Origin: JBDRLV01 sp043812755
GTDB taxonomy: Bacteria; Patescibacteriota; Patescibacteriia; UBA9934; GWF2-40-263
Reading direction: 5' to 3'
Length of the DNA: 21,927 nt
NCBI GenBank assembly: GCA_043812755.1
Contig: JBDRLV010000050.1
Location: 1-21,927, forward strand
Below are positions 14,101 to 21,447 of the stretch, piece after piece. Position 1 is the first letter of the stretch; each line of letters starts with the position of its first letter. The translations under genes were made by a program, and so were the position numbers. The notes under the pieces are model-generated. The model was given only the letters and a program-made list of their open reading frames with translations. It had not been told where the DNA came from and did no database searches.

Positions 14101-15287
14101 TTGAGAAAAGATTCGGGTAGAGCAAATTTTTCAACTACATCATTTGCCTTTGAAATATCTTGTTGTTTTACAAAATCAAGAAAGCCGGACTTTGCCATTT
14201 GTTGCAGTTCCTCTGCTGAAAAGCCCGTTTTTTCAATTTGATCCGGAGAGATGGACATGCTTTGCACAAGGGACGCAGGCGAGCTGTCAAAATACTGTGT
14301 GAGGTATTGAGAAGTGAGTGCTTTTGTTTCCTGTGTAGAAAGAAGCTCGGATGAAGCATCAACAACTTCGTTAACACCAAAAATGTTTTCAAGTTCAGCG
14401 AGATCTTTTTCCTTTAGTTCTGTCTGCGGAAGTTCACCAATAGCGCTAGAAAACCACTGATCAATCTGTGCCTGAATCTCCGGCACCCGCAGTCCCTCAA
14501 CAGGAAAATAAGGTTCTTTTTTGTGGGACAAAATTGTAGAAAGAGCAGGATATCCTTCCAACACCAATTCTTTTTGCCCTTTATTCCGATCCAATCTAAC
14601 CGTACTTCCAAATTTATAACTGTGGCTTGAACGATCGGCAACAGACAATTCCTCCACAATGCGTCGCGCGATCATTTTCTTCATTTTTTTGGATTCTACA
14701 ATACTGTCATATAGATCGAATCTCTTCAAAACGGATGACAAATCTTTCTCAGAGCGCAGGACATCCAAGCCATAACCATCAACGAATTCCACAAAACCGT
14801 CTTCTTTGATATCTTGCAGTTCAGATGCGCTGAATTCAAATCCAAATTGTTGTGGCAAATCATCACGTATGATTTTTGTAAAGCCCGGATCATAGTCTAA
14901 AGCAAACCTGTTGCCTTGCCTGCCTTTTTTGATGGTAAATGGCGTTTTGAGTTTCGTAATACAAAATTTTCGAACCTCCGCAGCCGTCAATTCATCACTG
15001 ATACCAAGTTTATTTTGGAGCGTTTTAATTTGGCCTGCCATAATTTCTGCCTTCCATCCTAAACGAATACTGTCAATCTTTTGCGTGAATACTTCTTCAC
15101 GCGCTTTTTTCAGTTCTTCGGCGGAAAGGCCGGAGAGATCCAGATGGTCGGCAGTATCATAGTCGTCATTCATCAATGCTTTTTGATACAAATCCAATCC
15201 CTTTCGCGCTTGTACTTCTGATTCTTCGCCGACGATCTCTTTTACAGCCCCCACCTCTATTTTTGATGATTTTCTTTCAGGTGACAT
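11154..15287 (-). CDS. giant helical protein with C-terminal GNAT-like domain (second giant of the operon)
   Basis: This 1377-aa protein is of unknown function, with no signal peptide or membrane helix, so probably cytoplasmic. It is mostly predicted helix. A repeat unit of about 60 residues occurs at 152-214 (FSASELQDIKEDGFVEFV) and again at 356-412 (FSAEELQQMAKSGFLDFV), with a related shorter unit at 54-67 and another ALPxSxLxS segment near 429-450. Residues about 1000-1145 look like a coiled coil rich in Lys/Glu. A C-terminal domain (about 1195-1335) contains GNYTDCC (G1219 to C1225), then YVTDLGMQIVAIYDEQKG, VVAWCW and FVVDNIEAD, a strand/helix order like a GNAT fold. The tail (about 1360-1377) is almost purely acidic. 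It starts 14 bases after the first giant, whose C-terminus appears homologous. Confidence 0.8.
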   Translation of the reverse strand: MSPERKSSKIEVGAVKEIVGEESEVQARKGLDLYQKALMNDDYDTADHLDLSGLSAEELKKAREEVFTQKIDSIRLGWKAEIMAGQIKTLQNKLGISDELTAAEVRKFCITKLKTPFTIKKGRQGNRFALDYDPGFTKIIRDDLPQQFGFEFSASELQDIKEDGFVEFVDGYGLDVLRSEKDLSSVLKRFDLYDSIVESKKMKKMIARRIVEELSVADRSSHSYKFGSTVRLDRNKGQKELVLEGYPALSTILSHKKEPYFPVEGLRVPEIQAQIDQWFSSAIGELPQTELKEKDLAELENIFGVNEVVDASSELLSTQETKALTSQYLTQYFDSSPASLVQSMSISPDQIEKTGFSAEELQQMAKSGFLDFVKQQDISKANDVVEKFALPESFLNSPQAVEVRTQAVKHFIEKKDYRQLRQFLLFKSLALPDSVLHSEEMTALKQQLIIDTITEYPDPHTVKVFVEMLDFSNCPDFFTSDVLQEKVTSLLYKHLAPFLQKYLEVPGSIGQSMNLDYERKGDYLEPKYGSHQEDKFGVNILFRAVQTAETLQNGHLIDYLFADELRRVTQDLDQVEAFSKIRSPFKDRKKLNELFGLYEGVPGELVFDFLLDAAEKGPEASKDTRVLPLILTSQTIYKFQKEFDLNNLQAEDLAIKAFEFFAKNAHVIESHPVLGKWHIDDCNKEADGLAIAFNLSPAKTREGATALYSAWLNNTGWGSAHNVEQSMAVKEKYKLDVDVTVLEQQKLNQQEEKFLAALRHQDVQRLHGFIEEGIISQEFAERHDVREMALAMLKKILTDQEQTKEARELATVFLPDLNGETIIAMNSVATQNFELLKEKFPALAVRVVASVDAAISIFTPLQSENFVSILQEHPFLEQAIIDNEQYGNKLLFKFRSLDKLSRVNIETMYRFKSEVLDENLDIEADSPEFRISMQEKLKDYRRNDEILRSLEKIGVDIEAWLTYDEDQLFDLGQETAVSFSEMIITPIKRIETSLDHYKATITSVLEEYKKELSAAQIPARDIDTLKKQLIKMMAQREEAERFGDSDKAAGVEKGIRNLEGQIAKVKTISIWKKIHNNMKGFEVVKNTVFKIYDEIVQLEVELTQEKDGTPAEKRKFIATNKIKTKKAKQRLRENMAKLESRVENFKAILYPLLTQALNTDWADSITQEIQERVGEHMDHYNSDRTTLANIFVEKESRMDGKPMRIGLWSRNPDQDLYLGNYTDCCIRIDSEHMGAESVIADYVTDLGMQIVAIYDEQKGIPVVVAWCWIGIDNDDSTAFVVDNIEADTTYSSRYKDQLEKQLSEFIEKLAAKIGLPHVVQGMSNNDLIIANMDSAYYKLGGYNRASGYYLEAEGKGHGDEWEEEFEDEDEEEYDDDV

Positions 15288-15301
15288 AAAAAATAATGTT
15301 A

Positions 15302-18300
15302 TTAAACCTCAAGCGCGCCCATAGAGTAAGCACCCGCTTTAATTCCCAATCCCGCGTTATCAGCGGCGCCGCTTCCACCATCTTCATATTGTAAGTTATT
15401 CCTTGAGGTGCGGACTCGAACCCTGATTGGTCCTTGCATTGACCCGCGTAATACTTTAACAGAACCCATCCTACTAGCTTTCTTGAGCAGATACTTATTA
15501 AAGTCATCGTCAAAGTTGTGATCAGCTTTGTTGACCGAGGTATATGTTGGCTCAATAAAAATAGCAGGTTCTTTCTCTATCCAGACAAGTTTAACAATAG
15601 AGCGAGCCACTATTGTACCGTTCGGTTTGCGCACCATAATTATTTTTTTGTCGGCATCAGCCACATAGGATAATAAACATTTATTGAATTCAATCCTGCC
15701 TTCGTAGTTCTGGCAGGATCCTGAACCACTAGGATATTTCCCGGTTTCAAGCAGTGTCTTAGGATGATCAGATTCTTCGATGCGAAGCCCTGTCAATTTT
15801 AACTCTGCACCCGTGGTTTTAAGCATCTCAACGATGTTTTCAATATCTTGAGCAATCACCGATTTCTTTTTGCGAAATTCTTCAGCCAGTTGCGCAACCC
15901 ATTCACCAAGCGCGCCGCGCTTTAGTTCTCCCTTTTCATCTAAAAGAGCATTGGCACGGATCTCTTCGGGTGTAAGGTTGGCTAACCGTAAAAGTTTTTC
16001 CGCGATTTGAAGATGAGAATTTAGATTTTTAACTGTTTCCGGCTTGGTGTCATCGCGCAGACCCAGACGCTTCCTCAACGTTTCAATTTCCGCGCCAAGG
16101 GCATTCATATCCTCAGCCCAACGCGTGGCCGCTTGCATCCGGCGAAGACCTGATTTGAGTTTTGCCGATGATTTGATCGTGAGTGTTTCCTGAATTTGAG
16201 CTGTGCGCGCCTGAGTTTTTAACAAAATACCCTCTGGCAATGCATTTGAATCAAGCCCCAACTCTTTCATTACGCGCGGAAGGCTGGTAAGCCGATATAA
16301 TTCAAGCCCCGAAAGTAGCCGTGCTTTTTTGAGCGAGTCGGGATTGTATCCTTCAGCTTGGTGTAAAACATTTCTTGTCCAAAGGTGGACATCATGTGCC
16401 CAGGCAGATTCCGGGTTTTGAGCTGAATAAAGATGTCCATTATCCAGACCGGCAGTGACAATGCGACGAATTTCGACGACTTGGCTCTCTGCCTCAATAG
16501 CACTCACATGGACTTCTTCCAACGACATCGGCTCTACATTTGCAATCCACTGATCTTTTTGATCCGCCGTTAAGCCCTCAAGAAGTTTTTCTGCTTCCTC
16601 ATTTTGATATCTAAATTCTTTCCAGCGATCTACAAAAAAACTCTCAGCCGTCTGACGAAAAAGTGGCATTCCTTCTGGAAAACCATTTCGATACTTTGAT
16701 GCCAAAACAAAAAGTGGCCGTAGCGTACCCCACTCTGATTCGAGTCTTTGATAATCCGCAAGGTCGGGACTAAAGCCGAGAACTTTGGCAATGATGGTGC
16801 GTTGTTTTTCTTCTATTTGGTCAAGATAGGCCTTCGGATTTTCTACCTTATTTGGTAAACGCAGCTCAATTCTAAAAATCTCGTCAGAGTCTCTCCATGT
16901 TTGATGCTGCCCGTAATGCAATCCTAAACCCTGTCCTAATCCTAAATGATGACCCCCACCTAAATGCTGGCCATGTGATGGTGGTTCTTCTTCTGCCCCT
17001 TCCGCGATAGCTTCAGACAAAGCTACTAAGGATGCCAACGTATCAATGATCTTCACTGTTATGTCTTGTTCTGGATTGAACTGTAAAATTTGCTCGAAAT
17101 TTTTCTTTATTCTCTTCAGCTCTTTGTCTGTCGCTGAGGAAGTGAGATGTACAATTGCGAATTCCGCTTTTGTTGCCAGCTCACTGGATCCAGATCGCTT
17201 CGCTTTTACATTTGCAAATATAGAATCGAGCTGATGTAACAAGCCATCTAAATCCATTTTTTTTATTTTCAATAAGGCATACAGATGTGGAGGAAGCGCC
17301 GTCAGTCTCACGTCGCGAGCGGTCTCTGGTTCTTTTGGAATTTTAATCATTTTGCCGGCCAGCACATCCCAGGTTTTTTCAAAAAGATCTTTATTGGAAA
17401 TGCGACGCGCTGACTCATAAACTCCCGCGTCAATTTGCGGATGAAGATCTTGCCAGATGATAGCTGTTTCCGGAAATGCTTCTAATATCTCTTTTAAACT
17501 TTGTGGATCTTGTCTATCCCAAATTGCTTTGACTCCAGCAGTAAATGTTTTTGTTTCAAGCTCAACTCCTGTAAGCTCATGTAAACGGTTTAAGTCATCA
17601 ATACGCATTCCATCAATGAGTTGCGCAAATAACCGCTGAATGGGCACAGGATCAAAATCAACACCTGTGATTTCATGAAGTTGAATCAGTTTGCTTAACG
17701 CTTTCTCATCATGAAGATACTTTTCAAGTATTCCAGCATATTTCCGCAGTACAAGCTCATGATCTATTTTCATTCCCGTCATTTCTTTAAGCTTGATGAG
17801 ACCGTTAAAGTCTATATCTCGATTATCGCCATAACGAAGATCTAAAGCAAGTAAAGTTCTATATCCTGCTTGTACATCAAGAGACTCAATCTTTAATTCT
17901 AAATCAAACATCTCGTTAAATCTGGCGATTTTCCCCATTTCACCTCTACAAATCAACATATTGTATCCTTCTTGCGCGACAGTAGGATCAATATCCACGC
18001 CGGTTGACTTTGCGACATTAGACATCATGTTGGCAAAATCGGCTCCACCTTCTTCAATCAACACCGTATATACCTGCTGAACTATGTGCGGATCAATTTC
18101 AACGCCGGTAAAATTTTTGAGAGCTATCAATCTGTCAATTTGAAACCTTATCGGATTATTGTATAGACGGCCACCACGGACTATCGCGGTATATCCCTGC
18201 TGTACGATGTCTGGTTCGATATCTACTTTAATACCCGTGATATCTTTGAGCCTAAAGAATTCGTATACATCCCCATGCTTTACCAGCTCTGTATATCCCT

Positions 18301-19423
18301 GCTGCACAATCTGCGAATCAACTTCAATGCCTGTTGATTTTTGAAGTTGCTCAAGATCTCTTATTGAGCTTGTGCGGATTAACTCTGCATATTTTTTCTG
18401 TAATGCTTTTATTCTTTCTTCTTCTCTCTTTTGAAGAATCTCATCATATGCATCCTTGATGACCGGAACAGATTTAGTCATGTTATGGAAGGTGACTAAC
18501 CTATGATGAGATTTTTCCAGGTATTGTCTTTTGCTCCAATCCCCCCATTGAACTTCCGCCTGCTTTTGCGCGAATTCTTTTTCGTCAAATGGAATACCCT
18601 CTTGTGCAAAGCGTTCTAAATCAGAATCAATCCTTTTCACCACTTCATTAAAAATAGCAGGATCTTCTTTTTTAATACTTGTGAGTAAAAAATGTAATAC
18701 TTCAGGTGTAAATCGTTCGGCATTTATATCATAATTGCCGACTCGCATGAAAAAACTTTCCGCACGCAGTTTTTTTTCTTTCTCATTTACAGCAGGGCGA
18801 AAGAGATCTGTTCTAGCATCATCTAATACCTCCTGTGCGCTCTCATCTTTCTGCAAGCATCGTTCCAATGCTACTTCTGCCAATCGAGGCAAATCTTGTG
18901 GTGTACTATTTTTTGCGCCCTTAAAATGTTCATATATTTTAGCCAACGGGACAGTATCTAAATACTTTTTCATCGTAATACCTAATACATCTTCACGCGT
19001 TTTAGCAAAATCTAATGCAAAACGAAAAAGAACCGTGGGATTATAGTTTGGAATGTGTGGCATCTCGTTGCGATGCTCAAATTCATAAAGGTAAGCGGCG
19101 GTAACGAGTCTTGTTCGTTCTTCCTCCACCCCCTTTGCAGATTGGCTCAATCCAAAAATATAACGTTTGTCTGGATTGTCAGCCAATCGATTTCTTATAT
19201 TCATCTGCAATCGAGCTTTCCATGCTTCAGATTTTGGTAGATCAGTTAACTCAGATTCGATAAAATTCTTAAGTATTGCTTCCGAATTTTGAATTAAATC
19301 ATCAGCTTCAAATTGAAGCTTGGCTTCAACTACATCTTTTACTTCATTGCATTGGGCTTTCTTTTCACCAATTCGAGCTTGTTCTAAAGTATATTTTTTT
19401 TGACCATCCATAGAAAATCTCAT
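15302..19423 (-). CDS. giant repeat protein with C-terminal GNAT-like domain (first giant of the operon)
   Basis: This 1373-aa protein is of unknown function. Residues about 340-640 hold some eight tandem alpha-alpha-type units of 32-43 residues with the core L-x(2)-L-x(3)-TG-[VI]-x-[VI]-D-x(3)-VQ-x(2)-Y-x(2)-L-[IV]. The TG pairs are at 364, 396, 439, 474, 549, 586 and 618, with one degenerate unit near 506. A Gly/His/Gln linker (about 815-841) separates this from a second helical half. The C-terminal domain (about 1205-1320) contains GSCQNYEG with C1237, YVADADKKIIMV, IVARSIVKL and AIFIEPTYTS, matching the order in the neighbouring giant. It starts 11 bases after the glutaredoxin-like gene. 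No signal peptide or membrane segment is seen. A binding scaffold with an attached transferase-like domain is inference. Confidence 0.8.
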   Translation of the reverse strand: MRFSMDGQKKYTLEQARIGEKKAQCNEVKDVVEAKLQFEADDLIQNSEAILKNFIESELTDLPKSEAWKARLQMNIRNRLADNPDKRYIFGLSQSAKGVEEERTRLVTAAYLYEFEHRNEMPHIPNYNPTVLFRFALDFAKTREDVLGITMKKYLDTVPLAKIYEHFKGAKNSTPQDLPRLAEVALERCLQKDESAQEVLDDARTDLFRPAVNEKEKKLRAESFFMRVGNYDINAERFTPEVLHFLLTSIKKEDPAIFNEVVKRIDSDLERFAQEGIPFDEKEFAQKQAEVQWGDWSKRQYLEKSHHRLVTFHNMTKSVPVIKDAYDEILQKREEERIKALQKKYAELIRTSSIRDLEQLQKSTGIEVDSQIVQQGYTELVKHGDVYEFFRLKDITGIKVDIEPDIVQQGYTAIVRGGRLYNNPIRFQIDRLIALKNFTGVEIDPHIVQQVYTVLIEEGGADFANMMSNVAKSTGVDIDPTVAQEGYNMLICRGEMGKIARFNEMFDLELKIESLDVQAGYRTLLALDLRYGDNRDIDFNGLIKLKEMTGMKIDHELVLRKYAGILEKYLHDEKALSKLIQLHEITGVDFDPVPIQRLFAQLIDGMRIDDLNRLHELTGVELETKTFTAGVKAIWDRQDPQSLKEILEAFPETAIIWQDLHPQIDAGVYESARRISNKDLFEKTWDVLAGKMIKIPKEPETARDVRLTALPPHLYALLKIKKMDLDGLLHQLDSIFANVKAKRSGSSELATKAEFAIVHLTSSATDKELKRIKKNFEQILQFNPEQDITVKIIDTLASLVALSEAIAEGAEEEPPSHGQHLGGGHHLGLGQGLGLHYGQHQTWRDSDEIFRIELRLPNKVENPKAYLDQIEEKQRTIIAKVLGFSPDLADYQRLESEWGTLRPLFVLASKYRNGFPEGMPLFRQTAESFFVDRWKEFRYQNEEAEKLLEGLTADQKDQWIANVEPMSLEEVHVSAIEAESQVVEIRRIVTAGLDNGHLYSAQNPESAWAHDVHLWTRNVLHQAEGYNPDSLKKARLLSGLELYRLTSLPRVMKELGLDSNALPEGILLKTQARTAQIQETLTIKSSAKLKSGLRRMQAATRWAEDMNALGAEIETLRKRLGLRDDTKPETVKNLNSHLQIAEKLLRLANLTPEEIRANALLDEKGELKRGALGEWVAQLAEEFRKKKSVIAQDIENIVEMLKTTGAELKLTGLRIEESDHPKTLLETGKYPSGSGSCQNYEGRIEFNKCLLSYVADADKKIIMVRKPNGTIVARSIVKLVWIEKEPAIFIEPTYTSVNKADHNFDDDFNKYLLKKASRMGSVKVLRGSMQGPIRVRVRTSRNNLQYEDGGSGAADNAGLGIKAGAYSMGALEV
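16900..16985 (-). repeat. low-complexity Gly/His/Gln linker coding segment in the first giant gene
   Basis: The translation runs SHGQHLGGGHHLGLGQGLGL and then HYGQHQ, about 27 residues of Gly, His, Leu and Gln with short internal repeats (LGLGQGLGL). It separates the repeat half from the C-terminal half and could bind metal or act as a flexible hinge. Confidence 0.6.
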
Positions 19424-19434
19424 TTATTGCGCCA

Positions 19435-19671
19435 CTAAAAATTGGACTCTAAAAGTTTTTTCAATCTAAATCGATCAAAGCCGATTATAATTTGATCGTC
19501 AATCTCTACGACAGGTACGCTCATCTGTTGGGACTTGCGTACCATATTCTCCCAAGCCAGATGATCACGCGAAACATCAATTTCCTCAAAATGCAATCCT
19601 AAGTTTTGTAGATATTGTTTTACTTCAACACAGGCATTGAATTCCGGAGAGATATAAATAGTAACTTTCAT
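19435..19671 (-). CDS. glutaredoxin-like protein lacking the nucleophilic cysteine
   Basis: The 78-aa thioredoxin-fold protein is of NrdH/glutaredoxin size. It keeps the N-terminal strand MKVTIYISP, the K-x-Y-L helix (VKQYLQNLG), F-E-E-I-D-V, the cis-proline segment MSVPVVEID, and the IIIGFDRFRLKKLL end typical of the family. The active site reads P-E-F-N-A-C where C-x-x-C is expected. Position 11 is Phe and only the second cysteine (C14) remains, so normal thiol-disulfide chemistry through the first cysteine is not possible. It is the first gene of the operon with the two giants (11-base spacing) and may act as a partner or adaptor. It is preceded by a good promoter. Confidence 0.8.
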   Translation of the reverse strand: MKVTIYISPEFNACVEVKQYLQNLGLHFEEIDVSRDHLAWENMVRKSQQMSVPVVEIDDQIIIGFDRFRLKKLLESNF

Positions 19672-19695
19672 AATTTCTTAGTAAAAATCTCTTGA

Positions 19696-19724
19696 ATTAT
19701 AGCAATTTTTGCACGAAAAGTCTA
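19696..19724 (-). promoter_or_regulatory. promoter of the glutaredoxin-giants operon
   Basis: On the minus strand TAGACT (19724-19719, 4 of 6 consensus positions) is followed by a 17-bp spacer and a perfect TATAAT (19701-19696). This lies 24 bases before the ATG at 19671. It is the only evident promoter for the whole 8.5-kb leftward unit. Confidence 0.65.
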
Positions 19725-19857
19725 ATTTACGTGTATGTGACGAAAACAATGATAACATTCTCTTATCTTAGCTCTATTTAAACTGTGGGCAAAGTATCAC
19801 TTTTGAGGTGTTCCCCTGGAGAGATAAACCAGTTAGGCTATTCACAAGGCTGGTTTC

Positions 19858-19886
19858 TTGCGCTTCGGTTTCTTTTCGGGTATACT
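19858..19886 (+). promoter_or_regulatory. candidate lexA promoter
   Basis: TTGCGC (19858-19863), a 17-bp spacer and TATACT (19881-19886) are present. Ten bases separate the -10 from the lexA ATG, so the leader would be about three bases. The -35 is weak. No CTGT-N8-ACAG or GAAC-N4-GTTC SOS box is seen in 19672-19896. Confidence 0.45.
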
Positions 19887-19896
19887 GGATATATCT

Positions 19897-20496
19897 ATGC
19901 AAACACTTACCAAACGACAAAAAGAAACACTCATATATATAGAGGAATATATTGAGAAACACGGGGTTGCACCCTCGTTTGAGGAAATCGGTGAGTATTT
20001 TGGCCTCTCTGCCTTGTCCACCGTGCACGAGCATGTGAGCGCACTGGTAGATAAAGAGTATCTCTTGCGAGACGAGCGCAAAGAACGAGGATTATCTTTG
20101 GCTAAGAAACGACGGGAATACTTGACTGTCCCCCTGGTCGGCACCATTACCTGCGGAACACCCATAGAAGCAATAGAAGACGCGGGTGAATATATAAAGG
20201 TAGCAAGAGAGCCATCCTTGCGAGGCAATTTGTTTGCCCTCAAAGCCAAGGGCGACTCAATGATAGGTGAGGGTATTTTTGACGGAGATATTATCATTGC
20301 AAAAGAACAACAGACTGCAGACAATGGCGACACGGTCGTAGCAGTCATAGACGATAATGAAGCCACACTCAAAAAGTATTTTAAGCAACAACATCGCATT
20401 AAACTTCAACCCGCCAATCCGGCTTTTGAGCCACTCTACAGAAAAGACGTTGCTATCCGCGGTGTGGTCGTCCGTGTGATCCGCCGTTTCATATAA
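19897..20496 (+). CDS. lexA: LexA-type SOS repressor / S24 autopeptidase
   Basis: The 199-aa protein is close to the E. coli length of 202. An N-terminal winged helix starts MQTLTKRQKETLIYI and includes PSFEEIGEYFGLSALSTVHE (recognition helix region, about 27-46). The C-terminal S24 domain has the cleavage segment VGTITCGTPIEA with Cys86-Gly87 where E. coli LexA has Ala-Gly. The catalytic Ser121 lies in KGDSMIGEGI and the Lys159 in NEATLKKY. Cys-Gly is the cleavage pair known from UmuD, so self-cleavage is still plausible. It would repress DNA-damage genes until RecA-stimulated autocleavage. An in-frame TTG at 19858 extends the frame by 13 residues, but those codons overlap the promoter; the ATG gives the family N-terminus. 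Confidence 0.92.
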   Translation: MQTLTKRQKETLIYIEEYIEKHGVAPSFEEIGEYFGLSALSTVHEHVSALVDKEYLLRDERKERGLSLAKKRREYLTVPLVGTITCGTPIEAIEDAGEYIKVAREPSLRGNLFALKAKGDSMIGEGIFDGDIIIAKEQQTADNGDTVVAVIDDNEATLKKYFKQQHRIKLQPANPAFEPLYRKDVAIRGVVVRVIRRFI

Positions 20497-20503
20497 TCCT
20501 TTG

Positions 20504-20518
20504 GTATGGCCGGCATAC
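20504..20518. promoter_or_regulatory. short inverted repeat (GTATG-N5-CATAC) between lexA and the next gene
   Basis: The arms GTATG and CATAC are separated by GCCGG, 8 bases after the lexA stop and 37 bases before the next ATG. It is followed by an AT-rich stretch (atatatac) that could be a -10. It could be an operator for a dimeric regulator, but one copy is weak evidence. Confidence 0.3.
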
Positions 20519-20554
20519 ATATATACAAAGATTCATTTTCACCTTTGCAGTCAC

Positions 20555-21364
20555 ATGAGCACCTCTGCCGAGACAATCAAACAAAAAATGCTCGAGTTTG
20601 CTCGGCTATTCAATATCGAACGGAATGTGTTTCAGCGTTTTGTGATTGTCTACAAATATATTTATTTTCTTCATAGCGACCCTATTACAAAAGGTATATT
20701 ACAAAAAATATTTGACCACACAGCCAAAGCCATGGGTGAACACGGCGAAAATAATTTAAACGAAGAACAATTTCTTTCAGTCAAGGGTGAGGCCATATTT
20801 ACGAGGCAATTTTGGATATATTACACAAATCTCGAGCATATCTATGATAAGATGAAACGCATGCGAACATGTGGCATAGATGATAAGGCAGAGATTGAAA
20901 ATCTCTGCCGTTTGTTCTCTAAACCATATTCCAGTGAAATGCTTATGCTTTCATTCAAGGTAGTGAATAGCGAAGTATTTGATGAATTAGACAAAGATTG
21001 TTTTTTTGATAAAAACAAAGACGAAACTCGCTTTGACCACAAGAAAAGTATGTTATATATTCGTGGAAAGAAAGTACTTATCAATAGACAGGATAAAATT
21101 ACCAATGCACACAAACTTTTGTGTCACATCTTTATTACCAACAAAAATAACACTGCAGATGATTTTTACTACGCAGAGATTGCAGAAGAAGAATTTAACG
21201 AACTTGATTACAAGGCTAAACCAAATAATTGGTGTAGGTATCGTCGAATATGCCAATATGTGAATGAAAAAGTGAGTGAACAAACTGGTGGTGATATACG
21301 AGACTTTCTTGTATATAACACAGGCAAAACAGGAAAAGTAACAATCAACAAAAAATACCACTAG
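20555..21364 (+). CDS. hypothetical protein downstream of lexA
   Basis: I do not recognise this 269-aa protein. It is soluble and largely helical in the N-terminal two thirds (STSAETIKQKMLEFARLF). The C-terminal third (about 170-269) has a strand-helix-helix-strand order (MLYIRGKKVLI, AHKLLCHIFIT, NWCRYRRICQYVNEKV, GKVTINKKYH) that would suit a winged-helix or response-regulator-like DNA-binding domain. That assignment rests on pattern only. The frame is open from a TTG at 20501, but ATG at 20555 gives a normal N-terminus and lies clear of the promoter-like region. It starts 58 bases after lexA and ends at a strong terminator, so it may be the second gene of the lexA unit. Confidence 0.75.
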   Translation: MSTSAETIKQKMLEFARLFNIERNVFQRFVIVYKYIYFLHSDPITKGILQKIFDHTAKAMGEHGENNLNEEQFLSVKGEAIFTRQFWIYYTNLEHIYDKMKRMRTCGIDDKAEIENLCRLFSKPYSSEMLMLSFKVVNSEVFDELDKDCFFDKNKDETRFDHKKSMLYIRGKKVLINRQDKITNAHKLLCHIFITNKNNTADDFYYAEIAEEEFNELDYKAKPNNWCRYRRICQYVNEKVSEQTGGDIRDFLVYNTGKTGKVTINKKYH

Positions 21365-21447
21365 TGTACAGAAAATTAAGCAAAAAAATCTCTCAACTGA
21401 GGGATTTTTTTGTATGTACAGAAATCTTACCCGTAACTTTTGTACAG
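21365..21447. repeat. three TGTACAG direct repeats around the terminator
   Basis: TGTACAG occurs at 21365, 21415 and 21441. The first two extend to TGTACAGAAA and flank the terminator. TGTACA is itself a palindrome. These could be regulator sites upstream of the 87-aa gene or a small duplication. Confidence 0.4.
21382..21411 (+). terminator. rho-independent terminator after the 269-aa gene
   Basis: The stem AAAAAAATCTCTC/GAGGGATTTTTTT has one G-T wobble and the loop AACT, and the seven T of the descending arm serve as the U-tract. It lies 17 bases after the stop. The A-rich ascending arm means it may work in both directions. Confidence 0.8.

Noticed and set aside
19858..19896. TTG-initiated N-terminal extension of LexA
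   Set aside because: The codons coincide with the promoter and are absent from the family N-terminus.
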